Assembly: GCF_024347355.1 (NCBI RefSeq)
Contig: NZ_AP025465.1
Span: 1 to 64,000 of the forward strand
DNA length: 64,000 nucleotides
Direction: 5' to 3'
DNA from: Vibrio chagasii
GTDB lineage: Bacteria; Pseudomonadota; Gammaproteobacteria; Enterobacterales; Vibrionaceae
Positions 39,406 through 49,332 of this stretch are shown piece after piece (position 1 is the stretch's first letter; each line of letters starts with the position of its first letter). A model generated the notes under the pieces. The model was not told where the DNA came from and did no database searches. It saw nothing but the letters and a program-made list of their open reading frames with translations. The position numbers and the translations under genes were made by a program.

Positions 39406-39473
39406 TTTATTGGGAAAGATGTATCGCGACTCGGAGTGTTGTTAGGAGTCTAGATCGAAAAACTCGAGTGCAT

Positions 39474-39503
39474 AAAAAAGGGCTGACGTTTTCACGTCAG
39501 CCC
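39474..39503 (-). terminator. Intrinsic terminator after ubiK
   Basis: Minus-strand GGGCTGACGT, a 4-nt loop, ACGTCAGCCC, then six T. Confidence 0.9.
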
Positions 39504-39527
39504 TCTTATCTTTGCTCGCTTGAGTGC

Positions 39528-39779
39528 TTACTTGTCTGCAAGCTTAGCTTCTAGCTTTGCAAGCTTTTGTTCCATTTCAGTCAGCTTTTGACGAGTGCGC
39601 AGTAGTACTTGAGTTTGAACATCAAACTCTTCACGGCTTACAACATCTAGTTTGTTTAGCTGGCCTTGGATAACTTGGCGAACTTTCTGGTCTACGTCTG
39701 AACCTAGTTCTTTCACTGGCTGAGGCATAGAGTCGTGGATCTGCTTAGCAATTTGCTCTAGTTTTTTTGGATCAAACAT
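39528..39779 (-). CDS. ubiK: Ubiquinone biosynthesis accessory factor UbiK
   Basis: UbiK (YqiC) is a small helical protein that assists aerobic ubiquinone synthesis, with UbiJ in the Ubi complex. The 83-residue protein starts [14 protein letters not shown], typical of the family. Its C-terminal half is a trimerising coiled coil ([15 protein letters not shown]). Monocistronic on the minus strand with its own terminator. Confidence 0.9.
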   Translation of the reverse strand: MFDPKKLEQIAKQIHDSMPQPVKELGSDVDQKVRQVIQGQLNKLDVVSREEFDVQTQVLLRTRQKLTEMEQKLAKLEAKLADK

Positions 39780-39850
39780 ATCGATTAAAACTCCTGACTA
39801 TTTATCACTATTCTATTTAATCACATCTAAGATGTCGCCTATCGCGTATA

Positions 39851-39878
39851 AAAAAAGGCCACCGAAGTAGCCTTTTTA
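39851..39878 (-). terminator. Terminator of the vexRAB locus
   Basis: Minus-strand AAAAAGGC-TAC, TTCG tetraloop, GT-GGCCTTTTT with T run. It lies about 20 nt beyond the RND pump stop. Confidence 0.8.
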
Positions 39879-39898
39879 ATTATTTTACGACTCAGCGA

Positions 39899-42800
39899 TT
39901 ACTTGTTGTCTGCTAATTCTCTGTGTGCTGCTTTTGCTTCATCGACGCGAGCTAGTTTTTCTAGATCTTTGTCTTCAACAAATACAGGAAGAGGTTTGTG
40001 TTTTTCAGCTAGGTAGCTGTAAATCACTGGCAGTACAAACAGCGTAAAGATAGTACCAATCGCTAGACCTGCAACGATTACAATACCGATACTAAAACGC
40101 TGAGCTGCACCCGCACCACTTGCGTACATTAGTGGGATTAGGCCCGCGATCATAGCTGCCGTTGTCATCAGGATTGGACGAAGACGAACTTTCGCCGCTT
40201 CCATTACCGCTTCAATACGAGTTTTGTGGTGATGCAGCTGTTCTTCTTTTGCAACCTCACAGATCAAGATACCGTGCTTGGTAATCAGACCGACCAGCGT
40301 GATCAAACCTACTTGTGAGTAGATGTTCATCGTTGCCGCGCCCCAAGCTAGAGCAATTAAGGCACCACAAATCGCCAGTGGTACAGATACCATGATAACC
40401 AATGGATCTTTTAGAGATTCGAACTGAATCGCCAGTACTAAGAAGATGATTGCTAGCGCCAAACCAAAGGTTGCGTAAAGTGCGCTACCTTCTGTTACGT
40501 ATTGACGTGCTTCACCCATGTAATCGTGGTTGTAGCCACTTGGTAGCTTGTTCGTTGCCGTATCTTCAAACCACGCAATCGCATCACCCATGGCTGCGCC
40601 CGGGGCTGGTACTGCACCAATCGTTGCTGAGTTCAATTGGTTGAAGTGAGGAAGAGAGCGAGGCTCTGCCACAACATCAATCGTAATTAAACTGCCCAGT
40701 GGCACCGCTCTGCCATCTGCAGCACGAACGTAGTAGTTATTCATCGATTCAGGGTTCAAACGGAACTTACGCTCTACCTGAGGGATAACCTCATAAGAAC
40801 GACCGTTTAAGTCGATACGGTTTACGTAGCCATCAGACATCATTGTACCAAGTGTGATACCAATATCTTGCATGGTCACACCGTATGCGCCTGCTTTGTC
40901 TTTATCGATGTGTACTTTCATCGTTGCTGAATCGTAGTTCAGATCAAGATCTGAGTAAACGAACAGTGGGTTCGATGCTACATCAGCCAAGATGTCAGTA
41001 GTGATTTGGAACAAGCTCTCAAAACTGTTTGGTGTTGTAATAACAAACTGAATTGGAAGGCCTGAACCGGCACCTGGAAGTTCAGGCATTTGGAACGCCG
41101 TTACTGACATTCCTGGTACGTCTTTTACTAGCTCACCTACGCGATTAGTCACTGCTGACTGGCTTTCCTTACGCTCACCCCATGGAACCATAGATGCGAT
41201 ACCAAACGCTTGGTTTGCATTTGGCATACCAGTAAACACCTGTGCATACGCCACTTCTGGCTGATCAGACAGAATCGTGTTTACGTCGCTCATGGTATTT
41301 TGCATGAAGTCTAAGTTTGCGTTTGATGGTGCTGTACCCATTAGCACGACCACACCTTTATCTTCAGAAGGTGCTAACTCACTTGGGATAAACTTAAACA
41401 GCATCGGTAAGCTGGCAAATACGATAACCGCAAAACCAATGAATACCGGGCGATGGTTCATTACCGCACCAAGCATACGCTCGTAACGGTTAGTTATACC
41501 ATCCAGTACGCTATGTACCTTTTTTTCAAACTTGCTTGGCTCTGCATGAGCTTTCAGCATTTTTGAACACATCATTGGCGACAGCGTTAATGCCACGATA
41601 CCGGATACAAATACTGAACCCGCTAGGGTTAAAGCAAACTCTTTAAATAGTGAGCCTGTGATACCACCCATCATCGCGATCGGAGCGTATACCGCGCCTA
41701 GCGTTAATGTCATTGCAATAACGGGTACCGCAATTTCACGAGTACCGATGATTGCAGCACGGAAAGGGGATTCCCCGAGCTTGATATGTCGGTCGACGTT
41801 CTCTAGCACTACGATCGCATCATCTACTACCAGGCCGATGGCGAGTACCATTGCCAGTAGCGTCATCAGGTTCCAAGAGAAGCCCATTGCCTGCATTACC
41901 ATTGCTACACCAATCAAAGACAGTGGGATAGTAACGATAGGGATCAGTACCGCACGGAACGAACCTAGGAACAAGGTAATTACAACCAGTACGATTAATG
42001 CTGCTTCAAGGATGGTCTTGATAACCTCTTGAATCGATTCGTTAATCGCAATCGTTGAGTCATACATTACGTTCATTGAGATGTTGCTTGGTAGGTTCTT
42101 CTCTAGCTGAGGAAGAAGCTCAAGAACATCGGCTGCAATGTTGATCGGGTTAGCACTTGGTGCCGCGTTAATCGCTGCAACAACCGCTTCCTGACCGTTC
42201 GCACTTGCACGGTACACATCGTGGCTTTTCTCTAGAGAAACCTTAGCAATGTCAGATAGACGGATGATTTCGCCTTCACCGCTTCGTACTACAAGATTCT
42301 CTAGCTCTTCAACGTTAGATACTTGGGTATCAGAACTGCCGTTGTAGAGAACGAACTCACCCGTTGCTTGACCGGTTGCCGATTGGTAGTTGTTGGCATT
42401 CAGTACCGACATCACATCGCTAGCCGTTAGATCAACGGCAGCCATTTTTGACGGGTCTAGCCACACGCGTAGTGCGTATTTCATACCACCGATTAAGTCG
42501 ACTTTCGATACACCGTTTACCGTAAATAGCTGCGGGTTGATTACACGCTCTAGATAATCGGTAATTTGGCTCGAAACCAACTCATCACCAGTAAAACCAA
42601 TGTAGAGTACCGCCGTTGTTGAACCGGTCGACATGGTTACGGTTGGATCTTCCGCTTCTTTTGGAAGCTGAGAACGAACCGAGTTTGTCTTGGCCAGTAT
42701 GTCAGATAGCGCTGCATTCGGGTCGGTGTTCAACTTCATGTTAACGGTAATCGTAGAGCTACCGAGTACAGAAGATGAAGTCATATAATCGATGTTATCC

Positions 42801-43021
42801 GCTTGTGCCACAGCCTGTTCGAGGGGCTGGGTGATAAAGCCTTGAATAAGATCGGCACTTGCCCCGTAGTAACTCGTGGTCACGGTTACGACGGTATTCG
42901 TCATTTCAGGGTATTCACGCACCTGCATTTTGAAGATTGCTTGTAAGCCAAGCAGAGCAATCAAAAAGCTGATGGATACCGCTAGAACTGGACGTTTAAT
43001 AAAAACATCAGTAAAGCGCAT
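39899..43021 (-). CDS. vexB: RND efflux pump inner-membrane transporter (VexB-like)
   Basis: Proton-driven drug/bile-salt exporter of the HAE-1 RND family, working with the adaptor VexA and a TolC channel encoded elsewhere. At 1040 residues it has 12 membrane segments and two large periplasmic loops. The proton-relay pair Asp-Asp lies in V-D-D-A-I-V-V-L-E-N-V near residue 403, and the relay lysine in I-T-K-H-G-I-L-I near 935. Order and location near ilvC match vexRAB of V. cholerae (from memory), where VexB is the main bile and detergent pump. It follows vexA by 11 nt. Confidence 0.87.
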   Translation of the reverse strand: MRFTDVFIKRPVLAVSISFLIALLGLQAIFKMQVREYPEMTNTVVTVTTSYYGASADLIQGFITQPLEQAVAQADNIDYMTSSSVLGSSTITVNMKLNTDPNAALSDILAKTNSVRSQLPKEAEDPTVTMSTGSTTAVLYIGFTGDELVSSQITDYLERVINPQLFTVNGVSKVDLIGGMKYALRVWLDPSKMAAVDLTASDVMSVLNANNYQSATGQATGEFVLYNGSSDTQVSNVEELENLVVRSGEGEIIRLSDIAKVSLEKSHDVYRASANGQEAVVAAINAAPSANPINIAADVLELLPQLEKNLPSNISMNVMYDSTIAINESIQEVIKTILEAALIVLVVITLFLGSFRAVLIPIVTIPLSLIGVAMVMQAMGFSWNLMTLLAMVLAIGLVVDDAIVVLENVDRHIKLGESPFRAAIIGTREIAVPVIAMTLTLGAVYAPIAMMGGITGSLFKEFALTLAGSVFVSGIVALTLSPMMCSKMLKAHAEPSKFEKKVHSVLDGITNRYERMLGAVMNHRPVFIGFAVIVFASLPMLFKFIPSELAPSEDKGVVVLMGTAPSNANLDFMQNTMSDVNTILSDQPEVAYAQVFTGMPNANQAFGIASMVPWGERKESQSAVTNRVGELVKDVPGMSVTAFQMPELPGAGSGLPIQFVITTPNSFESLFQITTDILADVASNPLFVYSDLDLNYDSATMKVHIDKDKAGAYGVTMQDIGITLGTMMSDGYVNRIDLNGRSYEVIPQVERKFRLNPESMNNYYVRAADGRAVPLGSLITIDVVAEPRSLPHFNQLNSATIGAVPAPGAAMGDAIAWFEDTATNKLPSGYNHDYMGEARQYVTEGSALYATFGLALAIIFLVLAIQFESLKDPLVIMVSVPLAICGALIALAWGAATMNIYSQVGLITLVGLITKHGILICEVAKEEQLHHHKTRIEAVMEAAKVRLRPILMTTAAMIAGLIPLMYASGAGAAQRFSIGIVIVAGLAIGTIFTLFVLPVIYSYLAEKHKPLPVFVEDKDLEKLARVDEAKAAHRELADNK

Positions 43022-43032
43022 TATGCCTCCAG

Positions 43033-44139
43033 TTACAGCTTAGGTGTTTCAGTTGGTGGTGTGATTGCATCACTTTCCACAACCTTAACTTTGGCACCGT
43101 TACTTAGACGTACTTGGCCAGAAGTCACAACGGTATCGCCAACTTTCACACCTTCAAGGATGTGTGCGATATCAGCGGTACGTTCACCAACTTTTACAAC
43201 ATGTTGAGTAACGCGTTGAACACCGTCTTCTTCATTCAGGATGTAAACATTGTCACCGTATAGAGTGAAAGTAATCGCTGTTTGAGGCAGGGTTACTTGG
43301 TTCTCTAGTTTAGGCAGAATGATGTTAGCGCGAGCAAACATACCGCTACGAAGCTTGCCATCATTGTTTGGAATGTCTGCTTGAACTTGAATAAGACCGC
43401 TTTGTACGCTTACTGCTGGCTCAATAGCACTGATTGATCCTTCAAATGGGATTTCAGGGTAAGCGTCAACGAAGATATCAACCGCTTGACCCACACTGAT
43501 GCGAGAGATGTCAGTTTGAGATACTGTGAAGCGTAGGCGCATTACACTGGTGTCTTCTAGACGAACGATATCTGTACCTGATTGTAGGTACTGGCCTAGG
43601 TAAACGTTACGGATACCAACGGTGCCATCGAATGGTGCGCGAATTTCACGACGATCGATAGACGCTTTTAAGCTCTCAATATCAGCCGAAAGAGAGAAGT
43701 AGTTTGCTTCTGCTTCGTCATAAGCTTCCTTAGAGATAGACCCTTTTTTGAATAGGCCTTGGTAACGCTTGTACTTCGCTTTTGCAGCAGGTAAGCGCGC
43801 TTCAGAACTTTTCAAATTCGCTTTCTCAACATCAGAATCTAAACGAACAAGTTGCTGACCGCTTTTAACTTCAGTGCCTGATTCGAAAGAAATTTGGTCG
43901 ATTACACCACTGGTTTCATTCGCTAGAGTGACACCTTGGTTTGGTTCGATGAAGCCGATAGCTTCAATCACCGGAACCCAGTCGATCGGCTGAACTTCAG
44001 TAACGGTGACAGGAAACTCTGGTTCAGGGCGATTTGCCAAGTATTCCGCTATTTTTTGTTGCTTGAACATGTTAAACCCAATAACGCTGCCGAAAAGTAA
44101 TACAGCGATGAGTAACATGAAGAAAGTCCACTTTTTCAT
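43033..44139 (-). CDS. vexA: RND efflux membrane-fusion protein (VexA-like)
   Basis: Periplasmic adaptor linking the RND pump to the outer-membrane channel. The frame is open to 44148, but M-K-K-W at 44139 begins a typical N-terminal membrane anchor (residues 4-22), giving 368 residues. It has the lipoyl halves, a short alpha-hairpin (about residues 100-165 with K-A-K-Y-K-R-Y-Q-G-L-F-K-K-G-S-I-S) and the beta-barrel and membrane-proximal domains. No lipobox cysteine is present, so it is anchored by its N-terminal helix. It is the middle gene of the vexR-vexA-vexB operon. Confidence 0.87.
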   Translation of the reverse strand: MKKWTFFMLLIAVLLFGSVIGFNMFKQQKIAEYLANRPEPEFPVTVTEVQPIDWVPVIEAIGFIEPNQGVTLANETSGVIDQISFESGTEVKSGQQLVRLDSDVEKANLKSSEARLPAAKAKYKRYQGLFKKGSISKEAYDEAEANYFSLSADIESLKASIDRREIRAPFDGTVGIRNVYLGQYLQSGTDIVRLEDTSVMRLRFTVSQTDISRISVGQAVDIFVDAYPEIPFEGSISAIEPAVSVQSGLIQVQADIPNNDGKLRSGMFARANIILPKLENQVTLPQTAITFTLYGDNVYILNEEDGVQRVTQHVVKVGERTADIAHILEGVKVGDTVVTSGQVRLSNGAKVKVVESDAITPPTETPKL

Positions 44140-44157
44140 TATGGTCAAAACTCCGAT

Positions 44158-44739
44158 CTAGTGTGTAATTATTGCGTCCCAACTGGCTTCTATTGCTGCT
44201 TCTAATGCTGCCTCATCCATTTGGTAAAATCCTAAAGAATGCTTTCGCGCTAGAGAAACACTAGCCGCTAAGCTCAACCCGCTTAATACTTCGTTATGAA
44301 GCGGTTTAAACAACCCTTGCTCTTTCCCCTCATTAAATAGCTGCTCAACTTGGTCAAACATTTTCCGTTCAAGTTCCCTGAAGTTTAGGCTATTTGTGAT
44401 GGGTAGAGCCTCATACTGGACCCGATTTTTAATCGCAGCCAAGTTCGTTCCTGCTAAGTTCCAGATGTTAAGCCACATGGTTCTATAGCGTTGCTTGATT
44501 GGATCTGAATCGTTCACGCCTTCTTGAACAGCATCAGCTACTCGTTGAGTTACGAGTACACAAACATCAGCAATCAAGTGTTCTTTATCGTCGAAGTAGC
44601 GATATATCGTCCCCGCAGCGACTCCAGCTTCCTTTGCAAGCTTTTGCATCGACAGACCTTGAAAACCGACGTCAGCAATCAGTTTTTCTGCAGCAGAAAG
44701 TATTTGCTGGCGTTTGTCCCTATGTGTATGAATTGTCAT
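44158..44739 (-). CDS. vexR: TetR-family regulator (VexR-like)
   Basis: The first gene of the efflux operon encodes a 193-residue TetR-family protein. The N-terminal helix-turn-helix (residues 20-60, with G-F-Q-G-L-S-M-Q-K-L-A-K-E-A-G-V-A-A-G-T-I-Y-R-Y-F) is canonical, and the C-terminal ligand domain is divergent as usual. A perfect 16-bp palindrome lies 18-33 bp upstream of its start, a probable operator for autoregulation of vexRAB. In V. cholerae VexR acts as an activator of vexRAB (from memory), although family members are most often repressors. Confidence 0.85.
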   Translation of the reverse strand: MTIHTHRDKRQQILSAAEKLIADVGFQGLSMQKLAKEAGVAAGTIYRYFDDKEHLIADVCVLVTQRVADAVQEGVNDSDPIKQRYRTMWLNIWNLAGTNLAAIKNRVQYEALPITNSLNFRELERKMFDQVEQLFNEGKEQGLFKPLHNEVLSGLSLAASVSLARKHSLGFYQMDEAALEAAIEASWDAIITH

Positions 44740-44756
44740 ATACTTATCACCCCAGC

Positions 44757-44772
44757 GAATGAACGTTCATTC
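44757..44772. promoter_or_regulatory. Palindromic operator upstream of vexR
   Basis: GAATGAACGTTCATTC is a perfect 16-bp palindrome just upstream of the vexR start. Its size, symmetry and the A/T/G/C layout fit TetR-family operators (an ATGAA-type half site). Confidence 0.8.
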
Positions 44773-44920
44773 ATTATAGCCTAATAACTAGACTTATGTG
44801 TAACCCCCTTTTGTATGAATGATGTAAATTCTTCAATAGGAGAACGTAGCATTCGTGATGTTGCAGCATTACTATAGGCACGCGACTAATTTGACCTTGT
44901 AAAAACAGATAGAGAACCAA

Positions 44921-46939
44921 ATGAAACTGAACCCCAGACAAGATGAAGCCGTGAAGTATGTTTCAGGACCCTGTTTAGTATTAGCAGGCGCTGGATCAGG
45001 CAAAACACGTGTTATCACCAATAAGATTGCTTATTTGGTTCAGGAGTGTGGCTACAAGGCGCGTAACATCGCGGCTGTGACCTTTACCAATAAAGCTGCG
45101 CGTGAGATGAAGGAGCGTGTTGGGCAAACCTTAGGTAAAGGTGAAGCGAAAGGACTTATCGTTTCGACGTTCCATACTATGGGCCTAACCATTATTCGTC
45201 GCGAGTACAAAGCGCTGGGCCTAAAAGCGGGCTTCTCTCTATTTGATGACCAAGACCAGTTAGCCCTATTAAAAGAGCTAACTGAAAGACAAATCGATGG
45301 CGACAAGGATTTACTGCGTGCATTGATGAGTGCAATTTCGAATTGGAAGAATGACATGCTGACGCCAGACCAGGCGAAAGCGCGCGCTCAAGGAGAGCAA
45401 GAGCAGCTATTTGCGTTCTGCTTCGAGATGTATCAAAAACAGATGAAGGCCTACAACGCCCTCGACTTTGATGACTTGATTGCACTGCCAGTACAATTAC
45501 TCAAAACCAATCAAGAAGTGCGTGAACGTTGGCAGTCGCGTATTCGTTATCTACTTGTGGACGAATACCAAGATACCAACACTAGCCAGTACGAATTGGT
45601 TCGCTTACTGGTTGGAGAGCGTGGGCGTTTGACGGTAGTAGGTGACGATGACCAATCTATTTACTCATGGCGTGGTGCGAAACCGCAAAACTTAGTGTTG
45701 CTGGGTGAGGACTATCCAAACCTTCGCTTAATTAAGCTGGAGCAAAACTACCGCTCAACCAGTCGAATCTTGCGTGCAGCGAACATCCTGATCGCCAACA
45801 ATCCGCACGTATATGAGAAGTCTCTATTCTCTGAGATCCCAGACGGCGAAAAGCTTAAGGTATTGAATGCCAAGAACGAGGAGCATGAGGCTGAGCGTAT
45901 TACTGGTGAGATCATCGCACACAAGTTTTTGAACCGTACTGAGTATAAAGATTACGCGGTGCTTTACCGTGGTAACCACCAATCGCGCTTAATTGAAAAA
46001 GCGTTGATGCAGAACCGTGTGCCTTACAAGATCTCTGGCGGTACCTCGTTCTTCGCTAGAGCGGAAATTAAAGACATCATGGCTTACTTGCGTGTGTTGG
46101 TGAACCCTGATGATGACAACGCCTTCCTACGTATTGTAAACACGCCACGCCGTGAGATAGGCCCGGTTACGCTAGAGAAGTTAGGTAGCTACGCCAACAT
46201 GCGTGGCAAGAGCTTGTTTGAGGCCAGCTTTGAGATGGGTTTAGAGCAAACCCTAACAGGCCGAGGCTTAGAGAACCTGCGTCGATTCACGGATTGGATT
46301 GTTCGTATCTCAGATAACGCAGAGCGTGGCAATACCGTAGATGCGGTTCGTGCTTTGGTTCGCGATATTAACTACGAAGATTGGTTATACGAAACCTCAG
46401 CAAGCCCGAAAGCGGCAGAGATGCGTATGAAGAACGTCTCTGATCTCTATAGCTGGATTGTCGCCGATTTAGAAGGTGATAATTACGATAAAGAAGAGAA
46501 GACGCTGCGTGAGGTCGTGCAACGCTTAACCCTGCGCGACATGATGGAACGAGGTGAAGACGATGACGATGCTGACCAAGTACAGTTAATGACACTACAC
46601 GCATCGAAAGGCTTGGAGTTCCCATATGTGTATTTGATGGGAACAGAAGAGGGCATCTTGCCGCACCAAACCAGTGTTGATGAAGGTAACGTTGAGGAAG
46701 AGCGTCGCCTGATGTATGTGGGTATTACTCGAGCGCAGAAAGAGCTGACTTTTACTAAGTGTCGTGAACGTCGTCAGTTTGGTGAGTTAATTAAGCCAAC
46801 ACAGAGTCGTTTTCTTGATGAATTGCCGCATGATGATGTGGAATGGGAAAGCGTGAAGAAGCTACAGTCTGCTGAAGAGCGAATGGAGAAAGGGCAGGCG
46901 CACATTGCCAATATTCGAGCGATGTTCAATAAGAAGTAA
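44921..46939 (+). CDS. rep: ATP-dependent DNA helicase Rep
   Basis: Rep is a superfamily 1A 3'-5' helicase that clears proteins from DNA ahead of the replication fork. The 672-residue length matches E. coli Rep (673). Motif I A-G-A-G-S-G-K-T near residue 25, motif II D-E-Y-Q-D-T-N near 215, motif [12 protein letters not shown] and motif IV/V (Q-N-Y-R-S near 275; [11 protein letters not shown] near 555) are present. Its N-terminus [11 protein letters not shown] separates it from UvrD and PcrA. Confidence 0.96.
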   Translation: MKLNPRQDEAVKYVSGPCLVLAGAGSGKTRVITNKIAYLVQECGYKARNIAAVTFTNKAAREMKERVGQTLGKGEAKGLIVSTFHTMGLTIIRREYKALGLKAGFSLFDDQDQLALLKELTERQIDGDKDLLRALMSAISNWKNDMLTPDQAKARAQGEQEQLFAFCFEMYQKQMKAYNALDFDDLIALPVQLLKTNQEVRERWQSRIRYLLVDEYQDTNTSQYELVRLLVGERGRLTVVGDDDQSIYSWRGAKPQNLVLLGEDYPNLRLIKLEQNYRSTSRILRAANILIANNPHVYEKSLFSEIPDGEKLKVLNAKNEEHEAERITGEIIAHKFLNRTEYKDYAVLYRGNHQSRLIEKALMQNRVPYKISGGTSFFARAEIKDIMAYLRVLVNPDDDNAFLRIVNTPRREIGPVTLEKLGSYANMRGKSLFEASFEMGLEQTLTGRGLENLRRFTDWIVRISDNAERGNTVDAVRALVRDINYEDWLYETSASPKAAEMRMKNVSDLYSWIVADLEGDNYDKEEKTLREVVQRLTLRDMMERGEDDDDADQVQLMTLHASKGLEFPYVYLMGTEEGILPHQTSVDEGNVEEERRLMYVGITRAQKELTFTKCRERRQFGELIKPTQSRFLDELPHDDVEWESVKKLQSAEERMEKGQAHIANIRAMFNKK

Positions 46940-46974
46940 TGTTCTGCTTTATATAGCACTATATAGAAGACAAT

Positions 46975-47004
46975 AAAAAAGGTGACCTGATGGTCACCTT
47001 TTTT
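46975..47004. terminator. Bidirectional terminator between rep and cytochrome c5
   Basis: AAAAAAGGTGACC and GGTCACCTTTTTT pair around TGAT; A and T tracts flank both sides of the convergent pair. Confidence 0.93.
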
Positions 47005-47036
47005 GAATTTGGCATTTTTAACTATAGATCGGCAAA

Positions 47037-47450
47037 TTACAGACCAGCAATCATGTGCTCGATAGCATCTTTGATTTCGTCGTCTGAACAGTCCATACAT
47101 GAACCTTTTGCTGGCATCGCGTTGAAGCCGTTGATTGCGTGGTCAGCCAGAACATCGCGACCTTGAGCAATACGAGGACCCCAGTCACCAGCATCACCTG
47201 TTTTAGGTGCGCCACTTACGCCAGATGCGTGACAAGCTATACAAAAGGTACCATAAACTGTTGCGCCATCACGAGGGCCTGTTGGTTCAGCGGCTACTGG
47301 CTCACTGCCGACTAGGTATACTTGACCAACTGGTTTGATGCGCTCAGCAATTGCATCTTGCTCTGCTTTACTTAGGCCTGAAGCCATTGCACCAGTTGAG
47401 AAGGTTAAAACTGCGATGACAACGCTTAAAATTCGACGAGACATATCCAT
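47037..47450 (-). CDS. Cytochrome c5 (periplasmic, class I)
   Basis: Small soluble c-type cytochrome for periplasmic electron transfer. The signal peptide (M-S-R-R-I-L-S-V-V-I-A-V-L-T-F) is cleaved after A-M-A, leaving a mature protein of about 115 residues. The heme is bound at C-I-A-C-H, the axial methionine is likely in N-A-M-P-A-K-G, and the extra C-M-D-C pair is the disulphide loop typical of cytochrome c5. Possible starts are 47450 (M-D-M-S-R-R) and 47444 (M-S-R-R); the earlier frame to 47492 lacks a good ribosome site. Single-gene unit. Confidence 0.9.
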   Translation of the reverse strand: MDMSRRILSVVIAVLTFSTGAMASGLSKAEQDAIAERIKPVGQVYLVGSEPVAAEPTGPRDGATVYGTFCIACHASGVSGAPKTGDAGDWGPRIAQGRDVLADHAINGFNAMPAKGSCMDCSDDEIKDAIEHMIAGL

Positions 47451-47699
47451 TAAACTCACTTTACATTCCCAAGGTAAGTACATGCTTACCAAATTATAGT
47501 GTTGGAGGGGGTGTTTTGGCTTTAACCAGTAAAGAGCAACTGTTAAACCAATGTAAATAATGGGTGATTATATCCCGATAAGTTGTTGCAATAAACAACA
47601 ACTTATAAGCTGTGGCGGGTTGTAGTACTCAAATAAGGGGTTTATCACATATTAACTGTCGAAAAAGAGACCAAACAGAAAAAAAAGTTAAAAAAGTAC

Positions 47700-47728
47700 T
47701 AGACGGCATTGGGTGATATACGTATTAT
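47700..47728 (+). promoter_or_regulatory. Probable promoter of the Arg-His-Pro tRNA operon
   Basis: TAGACG, 17-bp spacer, TATTAT, then a GC-rich discriminator (CTCCGCCG), typical of growth-rate-controlled stable RNA promoters. It ends 21 bp before tRNA-Arg. Confidence 0.55.
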
Positions 47729-47749
47729 TCCACTCCGCCGACAGGGCAT

Positions 47750-47826
<77 letters not shown>

Positions 47827-47875
47827 TCCGGTCACTTACTTCGGTAAGCGAGAAATTGGCAGAAAAAGAAATTAT

Positions 47876-47952
47876 GGTGGCTATAGCTCAGTTGGTAGAG
47901 CCCTGGATTGTGATTCCGGTGGTCGCGAGTTCGAATCTCGTTAGCCACCCCA
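47876..47952 (+). tRNA. tRNA-His (GTG), copy 1
   Basis: A 77-nt gene including the extra G at position -1, anticodon GTG, encoded CCA. Identical in sequence to the copy at 48151. Confidence 0.97.
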
Positions 47953-48028
47953 TTCTTTCTTTACAAATTATCGGTAGCTTCGGCTTCCAGTGTTGATTCA
48001 CTATCCCAAGAATCGATACAAAACTAGT

Positions 48029-48105
<77 letters not shown>

Positions 48106-48150
48106 CTATTTCAATAATCGCTTGTTAAGCGGTTATACAAAAAGATTAGT

Positions 48151-48227
48151 GGTGGCTATAGCTCAGTTGGTAGAGCCCTGGATTGTGATTCCGGTGGTCG
48201 CGAGTTCGAATCTCGTTAGCCACCCCA
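48151..48227 (+). tRNA. tRNA-His (GTG), copy 2
   Basis: Identical to the first tRNA-His; product of a recent tandem duplication of the His-Pro pair. The gap to the following tRNA-Pro is only 10 nt, against 76 nt in the first pair. Confidence 0.97.
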
Positions 48228-48237
48228 TTAATTTTGT

Positions 48238-48314
<77 letters not shown>

Positions 48315-48321
48315 CTATAAG

Positions 48322-48352
48322 AAAGCCTCGTCAGAAATGACGGGGCTTTTTT
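48322..48352 (+). terminator. Terminator of the tRNA operon
   Basis: AAGCCTCGTCA and TGACGGGGCTT pair (one G.T) around GAAA, with a run of T. Nearly the same hairpin recurs at 48457-48500 as part of a partial copy. Confidence 0.9.
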
Positions 48353-48376
48353 ACATCTGAAATATAGATGGCTTTA

Positions 48377-48500
48377 GACCTGAGTGTCGGGGGCTGGATC
48401 GCCAGCCCGGTGAAAGCCCAGTCGCATCGCCTCCCTCTTCACCGACCACTATAAGAAAGCCTCAACTAGCCGTCCGCGTCAGAAATGACGGGGCTTTTTT
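48377..48500 (+). repeat. Decayed tRNA-Pro copy with second terminator
   Basis: GAGTGTCGGGGG (48382-48393) resembles the T-arm side of tRNA-Pro. Further on, CGGTGAA (48408-48414) and TTCACCGACCA (48437-48447) are the two strands of its acceptor stem. After that the sequence follows the true downstream flank (ACTATAAGAAAGCCTC) and the terminator, except that a block with CAACTAGCCGTCCG is inserted before GTCAGAAATGACGGGGC. It is a scrambled, non-functional copy. Confidence 0.8.
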
Positions 48501-48529
48501 CGTTTGGTGTTTAGAGTATTTGTGCCCAG

Positions 48530-48612
48530 AAGGCTGTTGGCTTGAGAGCTAACCCGATCGAACCTACTATAAATAGCCTTAACTAGCCGTCCGTGCCATA
48601 AATGCGGTACAA
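48530..48612 (+). repeat. Older, more decayed tRNA-Pro tail copy
   Basis: Weak similarity to the tRNA-Pro anticodon and T arms (TTGTGCCCAGA, GGCTTGAGAG) leads into ACTATAAATAGCCTTAACTAGCCGTCCG. This matches the second copy including its inserted block, then a degraded terminator without T tract. Confidence 0.6.
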
Positions 48613-49332
48613 GAAAAATAACCTCTTCGAAGTGTCACGCGTTCAATGTGACTGCTCTTCTCCACACAAAACCACAATTCATTAAACCGGTCGATCTATA
48701 TCTAATTTTATATAATTTAATGGCTAATAAATTCGACAGATTGATAGGTTTGATCTAAGGACTTTTACGAAAAATGAAACCTAACCCCAATACTGTCGAT
48801 TAATGTCCGTATTTAGCATTTTTCCCCCTCTCAAATCGCCGAAAATTCCAACTAATTTATCCATCTGCTTGTTTTGTTATCTCATATTTGCCTAACCTAT
48901 ATTAATGGTTGTAAATATGGCTCACACAACCCTATTTAGTTGTTCTGTTTGATATAAATAGATAAATTAGATTATGTTTCTATAGTGTTAATTGTTTTTT
49001 GGAATAATTATTTGTTTTTGATGATTGGTAGTGAGATCTGCTCTCAACCATGGCTTTAGCTTTACAAGTAAGTTGTGGCAAGGGTTTTGTGAGTGTTTAT
49101 TACCACTAGTATAATGCTGTTTTTTCTTACTATATGCCTTTGTGGTGAATAGTTATGTGTTGGTTTTGCTTGTTAAGCGTTTAATGTCGACTTTTTATCC
49201 TATTTTTGTTGATTTTCTGTGAATTATTTGCCAAATTGTCAATCGTATAAAATATCAGAACAATATTCTGGTAAGAATGGATTCAATTTTGCAGACAGGG
49301 CAGAAAGCTGCCAAAGCAGTAGAGGTCTGGTA
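48613..49332. other. Long AT-rich intergenic region
   Basis: About 720 bp with no credible gene before the ATPase start at 49333. It is much more AT-rich than its surroundings, with homopolymer-like T runs near 48983-49210. It must contain the promoter of the second peptide ABC operon. A small RNA or binding sites for a nucleoid protein such as H-NS are possible, but nothing specific is seen. The open frame that enters the ATPase from 49219 has no ribosome site and is taken as leader. Confidence 0.5.

Noticed and set aside
41658..42032. 124-codon open frame antisense to the RND pump gene
   Set aside because: Mirror of strongly biased codons in vexB; no independent evidence.
48320..48612. Phage or integron attachment site next to tRNA-Pro
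   Set aside because: Partial tRNA 3' copies are present, but no integrase or foreign gene block lies between them; tandem decay is the simpler reading.
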